DNA of 5,465 nt, from assembly GCA_016928495.1 (NCBI GenBank), contig JAFGKQ010000226.1, forward strand, positions 1 through 5,465. The letters are read 5' to 3'. Positions 1 through 5,465 of this stretch are shown in pieces. How positions within the stretch are numbered: position 1 is the stretch's first letter; each line of letters starts with the position of its first letter. Below the pieces are notes generated by a model that saw only the letters and a program-made list of their open reading frames with translations, had not been told where the DNA came from and did not search any database. This DNA comes from Candidatus Fermentibacterales bacterium. Lineage in GTDB: Bacteria; Fermentibacterota; Fermentibacteria; Fermentibacterales; JAFGKQ01. The translations under genes and the position numbers were made by a program.

Positions 1-61
1 AGCCGTCGCTGGAAGCCATGGCGAGACCCACAGCCAGAACGAGAACGTACAGGAACCTCAT
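1..61 (-). CDS. N-terminus of an exported protein (partial, runs off the left edge)
   Basis: Only the first 20 codons are present. The ATG at 59-61 opens a frame beginning MRFLYVLVLAVGLAMASSDG. This looks like a Sec signal peptide: one positive residue (Arg2), a hydrophobic core at about residues 3-15, and an Ala-Met-Ala stretch suggesting signal peptidase I cleavage after residue 16. No lipobox cysteine is seen in the visible part. An AAAGGAG ribosome binding site lies 6 bases upstream, which strongly supports this start. The mature protein is outside the window, so its function is unknown. It follows the acetyltransferase-like gene on the same strand after 127 bases, so it may have its own promoter or be a distal operon member. 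Confidence 0.75.
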   Translation of the reverse strand, partial: MRFLYVLVLAVGLAMASSDG

Positions 62-67
62 GCTGGT

Positions 68-74
68 CTCCTTT
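68..74 (-). promoter_or_regulatory. Ribosome binding site of the exported-protein gene
   Basis: AAAGGAG on the minus strand, 6 bases before the ATG at 59-61. It fixes the start of a gene of which only 61 bases are visible. Confidence 0.75.
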
Positions 75-136
75 CGGTGTCTGCTCGGAGAGGCAAAAGA
101 GAACTTCTCCCGCCTGAGTGCGTTCGGCAACACGGG

Positions 137-167
137 ATAATATGGGAAACCCGGGGGTTCCTGTCCC
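137..167 (-). promoter_or_regulatory. Weak candidate sigma-70-type promoter
   Basis: On the minus strand TATTAT (137-142) matches the -10 consensus at five of six positions. GGGACA (162-167) matches TTGACA at four of six. The spacer is 19 bases, longer than the usual 17. If real, it would start a transcript near position 130 and leave a leader of about 70 bases before the exported-protein gene. AT-rich hexamers stand out by chance in GC-rich DNA, so this is only a candidate. Confidence 0.2.
145..161. repeat. Imperfect inverted repeat in the intergenic gap
   Basis: The core is AACCC-(2 bases)-GGGTT on the minus strand (148-159), flanked by GGAA and TTCC arms offset by one base. The two-base loop makes a stable RNA hairpin unlikely and there is no T run after it, so it is a poor terminator. 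It sits between the two halves of the candidate promoter, where it could equally be an operator or chance. Confidence 0.3.
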
Positions 168-188
168 CTCCGGACGCGAGGTGTGCAG

Positions 189-1409
189 TTAATCGATGGA
201 CAGGCTTCCGGTTGGGTCTGGCGCGCTGCCTGCGTCCGTGTCCAGGGAAGTCATGCCCCGGGTCTGCTCGGCTCGGAGCTTCCTGTTGTAGACCCTGGTT
301 CGCTTGTGCAGCTTGCGGTCGTAGGCCTTCCACTGGGCCTGGATCAGGCGGTTCTCCTCCATCTCGCGGTTGCTCTCGGCATACCGGAACCCGCGGTCGA
401 GGCAGGACTTCGCCATCTCGAGGCCCAGCAGGAGGTCCACGCCCCGGTTCTGGTACCCCGGCAGCACTCCCGCCAGGTAGAAGTCTAGTACCCGGCTGGT
501 CTTCAGGCCGCGCAGCAGATGCACGAATCCCAGCGGGAACAGCCGGCCACCGGCCTTCTGGAAAGCGCGTGAGAGATTGGGCATGGCAATGACGAGCCCG
601 ACCAGCCTGTCCTCGCAGGTGGCGAGCTTGATGAACTCCGGATCCACATTGCCGAGGTAATTGTCTATGTAGAAGGCGATCTGCCTGTCGCTCAGCGGCG
701 TCGTCCCGTAGAGGCTGACGTAGGCCTTATTCAGGAGGTCGAAGGCCTTCTTGCCCCAGTCCCGCTTGAGCTCCTTGCGGCTCCGCGCGGTGAAGACCCG
801 GATGTTCCTGCGCTTACTGACCTCATCCGCCAACCGCGCGATCCTCTCGGGAATGGACTGCGGCACGGTTATCCTGTACTCGACGTAGTCGAGCTCCTTC
901 ACGTAGCCGGCCTCAATGGCGAAATCGTTGTAATAGGGGGGATTGTAGCTCCCGGCGATGGTCGGGAGCTGGTCGAAGCCCTCAACCAGGAAGCCGGTCG
1001 GATCGTTGTCGCAGAAGCCGAGAGGACCGCTGGCCTCTTCCATGCCCTGCTCCAGGAGCCAGGCCTCGGCGGAGCGGAACAGGGCGCGCGCCACGCCGGG
1101 GTCCTCGACGCTCTCGAACCAGCCGAAGCGGCCGCACCTCTTCTTCCAGCGCTCGATGTAGGCGTCCGAGACTATCGCCGCGATCCTGCCGCAAGCCCGC
1201 TCCTCGCCATCCCGGAAGGCCAGGAAGAGCCGGGCCCTGCAGTCGTCGAACGAGGGGTTCTTCTCCGGCATGAACTGGGCGATCTCGTGCGAGATCAGAG
1301 GCGGGATCCAGTTCGGGTCGCCGCGGTAGAGCCGGAAGGGCACCATCACGAACCTGCGTATGCCCTTCCTGACGAGATCCACGGGTTCGATCCTCACCTG
1401 GGTCCCCAA
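189..1409 (-). CDS. GNAT-fold N-acetyltransferase-like protein (YghO-like family)
   Basis: This 406-residue soluble protein resembles the widespread ~370-400 residue family annotated as GNAT-family acetyltransferase or hypothetical protein (E. coli YghO is a relative, from memory). Family landmarks are RLYRGDPNWIPPL at residues 27-38, GRIAAIV at 74-80, GRFGWFE at 93-99, and SYNPPYY at 154-160. The C-terminal domain carries GVLPGYQNRGVDLLL at 314-328, which resembles the GNAT acetyl-CoA pyrophosphate-binding motif (Q/R-x-x-G-x-G/A) but has Asp325 in place of the last small residue. The residues after about 385 form a polar tail probably outside the fold. No substrate is known to me for this family. 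The TTG start at 1407-1409 is chosen because AAGGGAG lies 5 bases upstream; a GTG four codons inside (1395-1397) is the alternative. The gene starts 48 bases after the end of the subunit D gene, so co-transcription is likely. Fold assignment is fairly sure; activity is not. Confidence 0.8.
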   Translation of the reverse strand: MGTQVRIEPVDLVRKGIRRFVMVPFRLYRGDPNWIPPLISHEIAQFMPEKNPSFDDCRARLFLAFRDGEERACGRIAAIVSDAYIERWKKRCGRFGWFESVEDPGVARALFRSAEAWLLEQGMEEASGPLGFCDNDPTGFLVEGFDQLPTIAGSYNPPYYNDFAIEAGYVKELDYVEYRITVPQSIPERIARLADEVSKRRNIRVFTARSRKELKRDWGKKAFDLLNKAYVSLYGTTPLSDRQIAFYIDNYLGNVDPEFIKLATCEDRLVGLVIAMPNLSRAFQKAGGRLFPLGFVHLLRGLKTSRVLDFYLAGVLPGYQNRGVDLLLGLEMAKSCLDRGFRYAESNREMEENRLIQAQWKAYDRKLHKRTRVYNRKLRAEQTRGMTSLDTDAGSAPDPTGSLSID

Positions 1410-1414
1410 TGTCG

Positions 1415-1421
1415 CTCCCTT
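1415..1421 (-). promoter_or_regulatory. Ribosome binding site deciding a TTG start (acetyltransferase-like gene)
   Basis: AAGGGAG on the minus strand, inside a longer purine-rich run at 1415-1426, ends 5 bases before TTG at 1407-1409. No in-frame ATG lies nearby, so this site is the main reason for choosing the TTG. Confidence 0.6.
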
Positions 1422-1457
1422 CCCTCGCGTCCCAATGCCACGACCGGGCCGGGCCTG

Positions 1458-2126
1458 CTAGTCCCGGAGGTCCTCGACGGCCCCGGGCCTGGCGATCCTC
1501 TCCGTCTCGGCTCTTCGGGCCTGCACCATCTCCTTGACCTTCATGAGCCTGGTGAGATTGCCCCTCTCCATCTCGTCAAGCTTCAGCTTGATGTAGCGGA
1601 TGGTCGTCCTGAGCTCGGGCACCAGGATGTACTCGAGGGCGTTGACCCTCCTGCGGGTGCGGTCGATCTCGCCGGCGAGCATCTGCACCGCTTTCTCCCT
1701 CTCGGCCAGCTTGACGATGTGCGGCAACACCTTCCGGTAGACCTCCAGAGCCTCGTCCAGCTCCGCGGGGGTATCGTACATGCCGTAGTTGCGGACATCC
1801 CCCTCCACGCTGCAATCGAATACGGGAAGTGTGAGGTTCATCACCCTGCGGGTCCCGGAGCTGATCGTGGCAACCGCCCCGGGATATCGAAGGGCATCGA
1901 GAAGGCCCGGCTCGCTCATGGCAGCCCTGGCGAACAGGAACTGCCTGTAGGCCCCAGCCAGCTCCTGCTCCAGTCTTTCGCGCGCTCCGCGAAGCTCCGC
2001 GATCAGCAGCTTGAACTGCCTCATCAGCTCGTCCAGCTTGTCCTTCAGGAGCTTGTGCCCCTTGACCGCGATGGACAGCTTCTTCCTCAGCGAGAGAAGC
2101 TCCATCCGCGTCGCTCTGGCCTGCAT
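1458..2126 (-). CDS. atpD: V-type ATP synthase subunit D (central stalk)
   Basis: Subunit D (NtpD in Enterococcus hirae) is the coiled-coil rotor shaft that turns inside the A3B3 head and, with F, passes torque to the membrane ring. The protein is 222 residues from ATG, close to the usual 205-225. The family signature TRMELLSLRKKL near the N-terminus is followed by GHKLLKDKLDELMRQF, the start of the long N-terminal helix. The C-terminal helix carries the equally conserved RTRRRVNALEYILVPEL, then a run reading IRYIKLKLDEMER. The middle part forms the less conserved globular segment. The start is ambiguous: ATG at 2124-2126 has only AGGG 6 bases upstream, while an in-frame TTG two codons earlier (2130-2132) has GGAAGGA 9 bases upstream. 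The gap to the subunit B stop is 11 or 5 bases, suggesting translational coupling. Identity is secure from the two helix motifs and the B-D order. Confidence 0.95.
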   Translation of the reverse strand: MQARATRMELLSLRKKLSIAVKGHKLLKDKLDELMRQFKLLIAELRGARERLEQELAGAYRQFLFARAAMSEPGLLDALRYPGAVATISSGTRRVMNLTLPVFDCSVEGDVRNYGMYDTPAELDEALEVYRKVLPHIVKLAEREKAVQMLAGEIDRTRRRVNALEYILVPELRTTIRYIKLKLDEMERGNLTRLMKVKEMVQARRAETERIARPGAVEDLRD

Positions 2127-2137
2127 CGCCAACCCTG

Positions 2138-3541
2138 TCAGTCCTTCCGCTCTTCAGCGCTCGGGATCGGCCAGTACCTGTCGAGGTTCTCCGCGCGGAT
2201 TCTCTTCATCTCGCTCCTGGGAAGTATCTTCAGAAGCTCCCAGCCCAGGTCCAGGGTCTCGGAGATGCTTCTGTCCTCGTTTTGTCCCTGGCTTATGTAG
2301 CGCTTCTCGTACTCCTCGGCGAATTCCAGGTAGAGCCGGTCCATCTCGCTGAGAGCTGCCACGCCGAGGATGACGGCAAGCTCGCGGGCGTTCTTGCCCG
2401 CCGAGTAAGCCGCCATGAGCTGGTTGAACAGGTCCGAGTGGTCCGCCCTCGTCTTGCCCTCGCCGATTCCCTTGTCCTTCAGCCTCGAGAGAGACTCCAT
2501 CACGTCCATGGGCGGGTATATGCCCCGCTTGTGCAGCTCTCTGCTCAGGATGAGCTGGCCCTCGGTGATGTACCCGGTGAGGTCGGGGATGGGATGTGTC
2601 TTGTCGTCTTCCGGCATCGTCAGGATCGGGATCTGCGTGATCGAGCCGTTCCGCCCCTTCACCCTGCCCGCTCTCTCGTAGACGGTCGACAGATCGGTGT
2701 AGAGGTATCCGGGGTATCCCCTTCGACCCGGTACTTCCTTGCGGGCCGCGGAGATCTCCCTGAGGGCGTCGCAGTAGTTCGTCATGTCGGTCAGGATCAC
2801 CAGGATGTGCATGTCCTTCTCGTAGGCCAGATACTCCGCGGCCGTAAGGGCCATCCTGGGCGTGGCGATCCTCTCGATCGCAGGGTCGTCCGCCAGGTTC
2901 ATGAAGACGACGGCCCTGTCCATCGCGCCCGTCCTGCGGAAATCACTCACGAAGTAGTCGGCCTCCTCGAAAGTTATGCCCATCGCGGCGAAGACGACCG
3001 CGAAGCTCTCGCCCTCCCCGAGCACCCTGGCCTGCCTCGCGATCTGAGCGGCAACCACCGAATGGGGAAGACCGCTGCCGCTGAAGACAGGCAGCTTCTG
3101 CCCACGCACCAGGGTGTTTATGCCGTCTATCGAGCTGAAGCCGGTCTGGATGAACTCCGAAGGGTAGTCCCGGGCATAGGGGTTCATCGGCGCGCCGTTG
3201 ATGTTCACCATCTTCTTCGGGATGATCGGGGGCCCGTTGTCGAATGGCCTCCTGGGGCGCCCCTGCCCGTCGAGGACCCGCCCGAGCAGCTCCTCGGAGA
3301 CGCCCAGCTCGACTCCCTTGCCCAGGAACCGCACCCTGCTCGCGACGATGTCGGTGCCGCGGCTGCCCTCGAAGAGCTGAATGAGGGCCATATCGCCGTT
3401 TACCTCGAGCACCTTGCCGTGGCGTATCTCCCCCGACGGCAGCTCGATCTCCGCCAGCTCCTCGTAGGTCACTCCCTTGACCCTGTCGATGAGCATCAGG
3501 GGACCGGCTATCTCGACTGTCGTGGTGTACTCTCGTATCAT
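2138..3541 (-). CDS. atpB: V-type ATP synthase subunit B (non-catalytic, nucleotide-binding)
   Basis: Subunit B (NtpB) alternates with A in the A3B3 head and completes the catalytic sites at the A/B interface. At 467 residues it is full length (family about 455-480). The N-terminal beta-barrel (about 1-75) opens with [17 protein letters not shown]. The nucleotide-binding domain has no true Walker A: the equivalent stretch is FSGSGLPHS at 153-161, typical of B. The segment [22 protein letters not shown] at about 271-292 is the family's conserved ATPase signature region. SLSRL at 350-354 supplies Arg353, matching the arginine finger (Arg350 in E. hirae B) that reaches the ATP in A. The C-terminal helical domain includes [17 protein letters not shown] at 421-437. 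ATG at 3539-3541 is preceded by AGGAGGAGG at 3546-3554, only 4 bases away at its near edge. It starts 17 bases after the subunit A stop. All expected residues are present. Confidence 0.97.
   Translation of the reverse strand: MIREYTTTVEIAGPLMLIDRVKGVTYEELAEIELPSGEIRHGKVLEVNGDMALIQLFEGSRGTDIVASRVRFLGKGVELGVSEELLGRVLDGQGRPRRPFDNGPPIIPKKMVNINGAPMNPYARDYPSEFIQTGFSSIDGINTLVRGQKLPVFSGSGLPHSVVAAQIARQARVLGEGESFAVVFAAMGITFEEADYFVSDFRRTGAMDRAVVFMNLADDPAIERIATPRMALTAAEYLAYEKDMHILVILTDMTNYCDALREISAARKEVPGRRGYPGYLYTDLSTVYERAGRVKGRNGSITQIPILTMPEDDKTHPIPDLTGYITEGQLILSRELHKRGIYPPMDVMESLSRLKDKGIGEGKTRADHSDLFNQLMAAYSAGKNARELAVILGVAALSEMDRLYLEFAEEYEKRYISQGQNEDRSISETLDLGWELLKILPRSEMKRIRAENLDRYWPIPSAEERKD
2142..2148 (-). 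promoter_or_regulatory. Ribosome binding site for subunit D, inside the end of the subunit B gene
   Basis: GGAAGGA on the minus strand overlaps the last sense codons of the subunit B gene. It is 9 bases from a TTG (2130-2132) and 15 from the ATG (2124-2126), so it favours the TTG start. A shorter AGGG at 2133-2136 would serve the ATG. The embedded position suggests that ribosomes finishing subunit B restart on D. Confidence 0.5.
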
Positions 3542-3545
3542 GCCG

Positions 3546-3554
3546 CCTCCTCCT
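3546..3554 (-). promoter_or_regulatory. Strong ribosome binding site for subunit B in the A-B junction
   Basis: AGGAGGAGG on the minus strand fills most of the 17-base gap between the subunit A stop (TGA at 3559-3561) and the subunit B ATG (3539-3541). It is the strongest Shine-Dalgarno match in the window and fits a subunit needed in three copies per enzyme. Confidence 0.7.
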
Positions 3555-3558
3555 GCGC

Positions 3559-5331
3559 TCAGACCGTCTCGAGGCTCTCGACTGCGCCTGATATGGCGCC
3601 CGAGATCCTCTCCAGGAGCTCTTCGAGATCGCCGATCCGGTTTTCCGGAAGGTACTTCATGCGCGCGACCTCGTCCCTGAAGGGAAGCTCGAAGAGGTCA
3701 CGCGGAGCAGCTCCCTGGTCGATTCCGCGGGTCATCTCGTCGTGTGTCTGCATGATAACCCTCATCATCGCCTTCTGCTTGGCGAAGGAGGTGTAGGTGT
3801 CGTCGGGATGGAAGGCGTTCTGATGGAGGAAGTCCTCTCGCAGCGATCTCGCGGTGTAGAGCGTGAGCTGGTCCCTGGGCGACAGGGACTCGGCCCCGAC
3901 GAGCCTTGCTATCTCCTGGAGGTTCGCTTCTTCCTGGAGGAGAGCCATCGCCCTGTCTCTCATGGGGATCCAGTCCTTGCCGACCTCCTCGTCCAGATAC
4001 TCCCTCACGTTGTCGGTGTAGAGCGAGTAGCTCTGGAGCCAGCTTATGGCCGGGAAATGCCGGGCGTACGCCAGCTCCGCCTGAAGGCTCCAGAAGACCT
4101 TCACCACTCTCAGTGTCGCCTGCACGACCGGGTCGGAGAGGTCCCCGCCCGCCGGGCTCACGGCACCGACGACGCTGAGGTTGCCCTCCCTGTTCTCCCT
4201 TCCCAGGCACCTGACCTTGCCGGCCCGCTCGTAGAACTCCGCGATGCGGGTGCCCAGATACGCAGGGTAGCCCTCCTCTCCGGGCATCTCCTCCAGCCTG
4301 CCCGACATCTCCCTCATCGCCTCCGCCCACCTCGAGGTGGAATCGGCCATGAGAGCCACCGAGTAGCCCATATCCCTGAAGTACTCGGCGATCGTGATGC
4401 CGGTGTAGACGCTCGCCTCACGCGCGGCCACCGGCATGTTACTGGTGTTGGCCACCAGGACCGTGCGCAGGATGAGAGGCTTGCCGCTCTTGGGGTCCTC
4501 CAGCTCCGGGAACTCCTGCAGAACGTCCGTCATCTCGTTGCCGCGCTCCCCGCAGCCGACGTAGACCACGATCTCCGCGTCGGCCCACTTCGCCAACTGG
4601 TGCTGGATGACCGTCTTGCCGCTGCCGAATGGGCCGGGAACGCAGGCAGTGCCCCCCTTGCCCACCGGGAAGAAGGCGTCAATGACCCTCTGGCCCGTCA
4701 TCAGCGGCCGGTCCGGAGCGAGCTTCTCGCGTATGGGCCTGGGGTTCCTCACGGGCCATCTGTGGAACATCCGGAGCTCGTGCCTGTTCCCCGCTCCGTC
4801 CTCAAGAACGGCGATGACCTCGTCAATCGTGTAGGCGCCCCTGCCGGCTACCTTCACCAGCCTGCCCTCGAGTCCGGGAGGAACCAGCACCCGGTGGGTG
4901 ATGAGCTCGGTCTCCTGCACCTGCCCCAGCTCGTCTCCTCCCCGCGCTTCGGCCCCCTGCTCGATGGAGGGAGTGAGGTCCCATTTCTTCTCATGGTCGA
5001 GTCCCGGGATGTTGATTCCTCTGGTGATCCAGTCGCCGGCCAGCTCGCGGACGCGGTCCAGCGGCCTCTGTATCCCGTCGTAGATGGACGTGAGAAGCCC
5101 GGGGCCGAGCTCGACGGACAAAGGCTCGCCGGCGCAGTAGACGGGGGCGCCGGGTCCGAGCCCACCGGTCTCCTCGTACACCTGTATCGACGCCTTGCCC
5201 TGCTTCAGCTCGATGATCTCGCCTATCAGCCGCTGCTCCGACACAAAGACAACATCGTACATCCGTGCTTCTTCCATGCCGGACGCGACAACGAGCGGTC
5301 CCGCGACCTTCTCGATCCTGCCCTCAATCAT
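3559..5331 (-). CDS. atpA: V-type ATP synthase subunit A (catalytic)
   Basis: Subunit A (NtpA) is the catalytic subunit that hydrolyses or makes ATP in the cytoplasmic A3B3 head. At 590 residues it is full length and intein-free. The N-terminal barrel contains [15 protein letters not shown] (5-19) and [21 protein letters not shown] (72-92). The A-specific 'bulge' insertion absent from F-type beta subunits covers about 110-200. Walker A is GPFGSGKT at 233-240 (Lys239, Thr240). The catalytic glutamate is in GERGNEM at 261-267 (Glu262, with Arg263), matching Glu261 of E. hirae. Walker B ends in SVALMADS at 324-331 (Asp330), followed by [10 protein letters not shown]. The P-loop has Ser237 where eukaryotic A subunits have the redox-sensitive cysteine, so that control is not expected. 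The C-terminal helical domain is complete. ATG at 5329-5331 is preceded by GGAGGA (5338-5343) with a good spacer of about 6 bases. The upstream gene ends 47 bases away. Confidence 0.98.
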   Translation of the reverse strand: MIEGRIEKVAGPLVVASGMEEARMYDVVFVSEQRLIGEIIELKQGKASIQVYEETGGLGPGAPVYCAGEPLSVELGPGLLTSIYDGIQRPLDRVRELAGDWITRGINIPGLDHEKKWDLTPSIEQGAEARGGDELGQVQETELITHRVLVPPGLEGRLVKVAGRGAYTIDEVIAVLEDGAGNRHELRMFHRWPVRNPRPIREKLAPDRPLMTGQRVIDAFFPVGKGGTACVPGPFGSGKTVIQHQLAKWADAEIVVYVGCGERGNEMTDVLQEFPELEDPKSGKPLILRTVLVANTSNMPVAAREASVYTGITIAEYFRDMGYSVALMADSTSRWAEAMREMSGRLEEMPGEEGYPAYLGTRIAEFYERAGKVRCLGRENREGNLSVVGAVSPAGGDLSDPVVQATLRVVKVFWSLQAELAYARHFPAISWLQSYSLYTDNVREYLDEEVGKDWIPMRDRAMALLQEEANLQEIARLVGAESLSPRDQLTLYTARSLREDFLHQNAFHPDDTYTSFAKQKAMMRVIMQTHDEMTRGIDQGAAPRDLFELPFRDEVARMKYLPENRIGDLEELLERISGAISGAVESLETV

Positions 5332-5337
5332 GAAGCG

Positions 5338-5343
5338 TCCTCC
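5338..5343 (-). promoter_or_regulatory. Ribosome binding site for subunit A
   Basis: GGAGGA on the minus strand lies 6 bases before the ATG at 5329-5331. It confirms the start, which also agrees with the family N-terminus (M-I-E-G-R-I-x-K-V). Confidence 0.7.
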
Positions 5344-5378
5344 GTGCTGCGCTCGGGCCTCGGCCGCGTGCAGCGTGA

Positions 5379-5465
5379 CTAGTCATTGGCTTCGTCCTCA
5401 CCGCTCGCCATCAGGTCCACCCCGACCGCTCTCGTGACCAGGCGCCTGATGATGTCCGCACCGCG
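5379..5465 (-). CDS. atpF: V-type ATP synthase subunit F, C-terminal end (partial)
   Basis: The frame is open from the right edge to TAG at 5379-5381 and encodes 28 residues, with GADIIRRLVTRAVGVDL followed by a polar acidic tail. This matches the C-terminal helix of subunit F (NtpG in E. hirae), whose archaeal and bacterial members end in patterns like G-E-E-L-L-R-E-I-V-R-K-A-V-G-I-E-I. F binds D in the central stalk, and its C-terminal helix contacts the A3B3 head and has been linked to activity control. Position directly before subunit A is the usual one for F. The tail after Val-Asp-Leu (about ten residues, MASGEDEAND) is longer than in relatives I remember. Only 28 residues are visible, so the call rests on this short motif plus gene order. 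Confidence 0.8.
   Translation of the reverse strand, partial: RGADIIRRLVTRAVGVDLMASGEDEAND

Larger units (their letters stand above)
62..188 (-). other. Intergenic gap between the acetyltransferase-like gene and the exported-protein gene
   Basis: This is the only sizeable non-coding stretch in the window (127 bases). It holds the ribosome binding site of the downstream gene, a weak promoter-like pair, and an imperfect dyad at 145-161. No clear Rho-independent terminator (stable GC stem plus T run) is seen after the stop codon of the upstream gene, so read-through from the ATPase operon is possible. No small gene or RNA gene could be supported here. Confidence 0.6.

Noticed and set aside
99-109. 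Short palindrome GAGAA-C-TTCTC upstream of the exported-protein gene
   Set aside because: It is only five bases per arm with a one-base centre, single copy, and has no recognised regulator; likely chance.
145-161. Rho-independent terminator for the ATPase operon
   Set aside because: The best stem has a two-base loop or needs a bulge, and no T run follows on the minus strand.
77-592. 171-codon plus-strand frame over the intergenic gap and the end of the acetyltransferase-like gene
   Set aside because: It is low-complexity (Gly, Arg, Pro, Ser) and mostly antisense to a recognised protein family, with no convincing ribosome binding site.
1287-2300. 337-codon open frame on the plus strand spanning subunit D and its borders
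   Set aside because: It crosses two gene junctions of the opposite strand and has no family resemblance; best explained as a composition shadow.
2282-3796. 504-codon open frame on the plus strand opposite subunit B
   Set aside because: It is antisense to a certain, fully conserved gene. Its composition (rich in Arg, Leu, Val, His, Gly and Pro) and lack of recognisable domains are typical of shadow frames in GC-rich DNA.
3559-5331. Subunit A as an F-type ATP synthase beta subunit or a flagellar/type III ATPase
   Set aside because: The 590-residue length, the bulge insertion at about 110-200, and the GPFGSGKT and GERGNEM motifs are specific to V/A-type subunit A, and B, D and F neighbours agree.
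3742-5382. 546-codon open frame on the plus strand opposite subunit A
   Set aside because: It is antisense to subunit A, with no recognisable motif; the length follows from the strong GC bias at third codon positions.

Overview
The window is the 3' part of a bacterial-style V-type (A/V-type, rotary) ATPase operon, read entirely on the minus strand. From right to left it holds the last 28 codons of subunit F, then complete subunits A (catalytic), B (nucleotide-binding, non-catalytic) and D (central stalk). These are followed by a GNAT-fold acetyltransferase-like protein and, after a 127-base gap, the first 20 codons of an exported protein. The order F-A-B-D is the classic order of this operon in bacteria and archaea. 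The membrane and peripheral-stalk subunits (I, K, E, C) are not in the window and would be expected beyond the right edge.

The organism is probably a bacterium with a GC-rich genome: third codon positions are mostly G or C, Shine-Dalgarno sites are strong, and subunits B and D resemble the bacterial NtpB/NtpD type. The exact phylum cannot be read from the sequence. No rRNA, tRNA, mobile element or CRISPR array is visible, and there is no intein in subunit A.

The genes are tightly packed. The gaps are 47 bases (F to A), 17 (A to B), about 11 (B to D) and 48 (D to acetyltransferase), which fits one transcript. A and B have ATG starts with strong GGAGG-type sites. D and the acetyltransferase have TTG start candidates, which may lower their yield relative to A and B (inference). 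In the enzyme, A and B form the A3B3 ATP-hydrolysing/synthesising head, and D with F forms the rotor shaft that couples it to the membrane ring. The ion used (H+ or Na+) and the direction in the cell cannot be decided, because subunit K is outside the window.

I looked for an undescribed system and did not find a strong case. The best second-look items are the acetyltransferase-like gene directly behind the ATPase genes, the start-codon pattern, and an imperfect dyad in the gap before the exported-protein gene.
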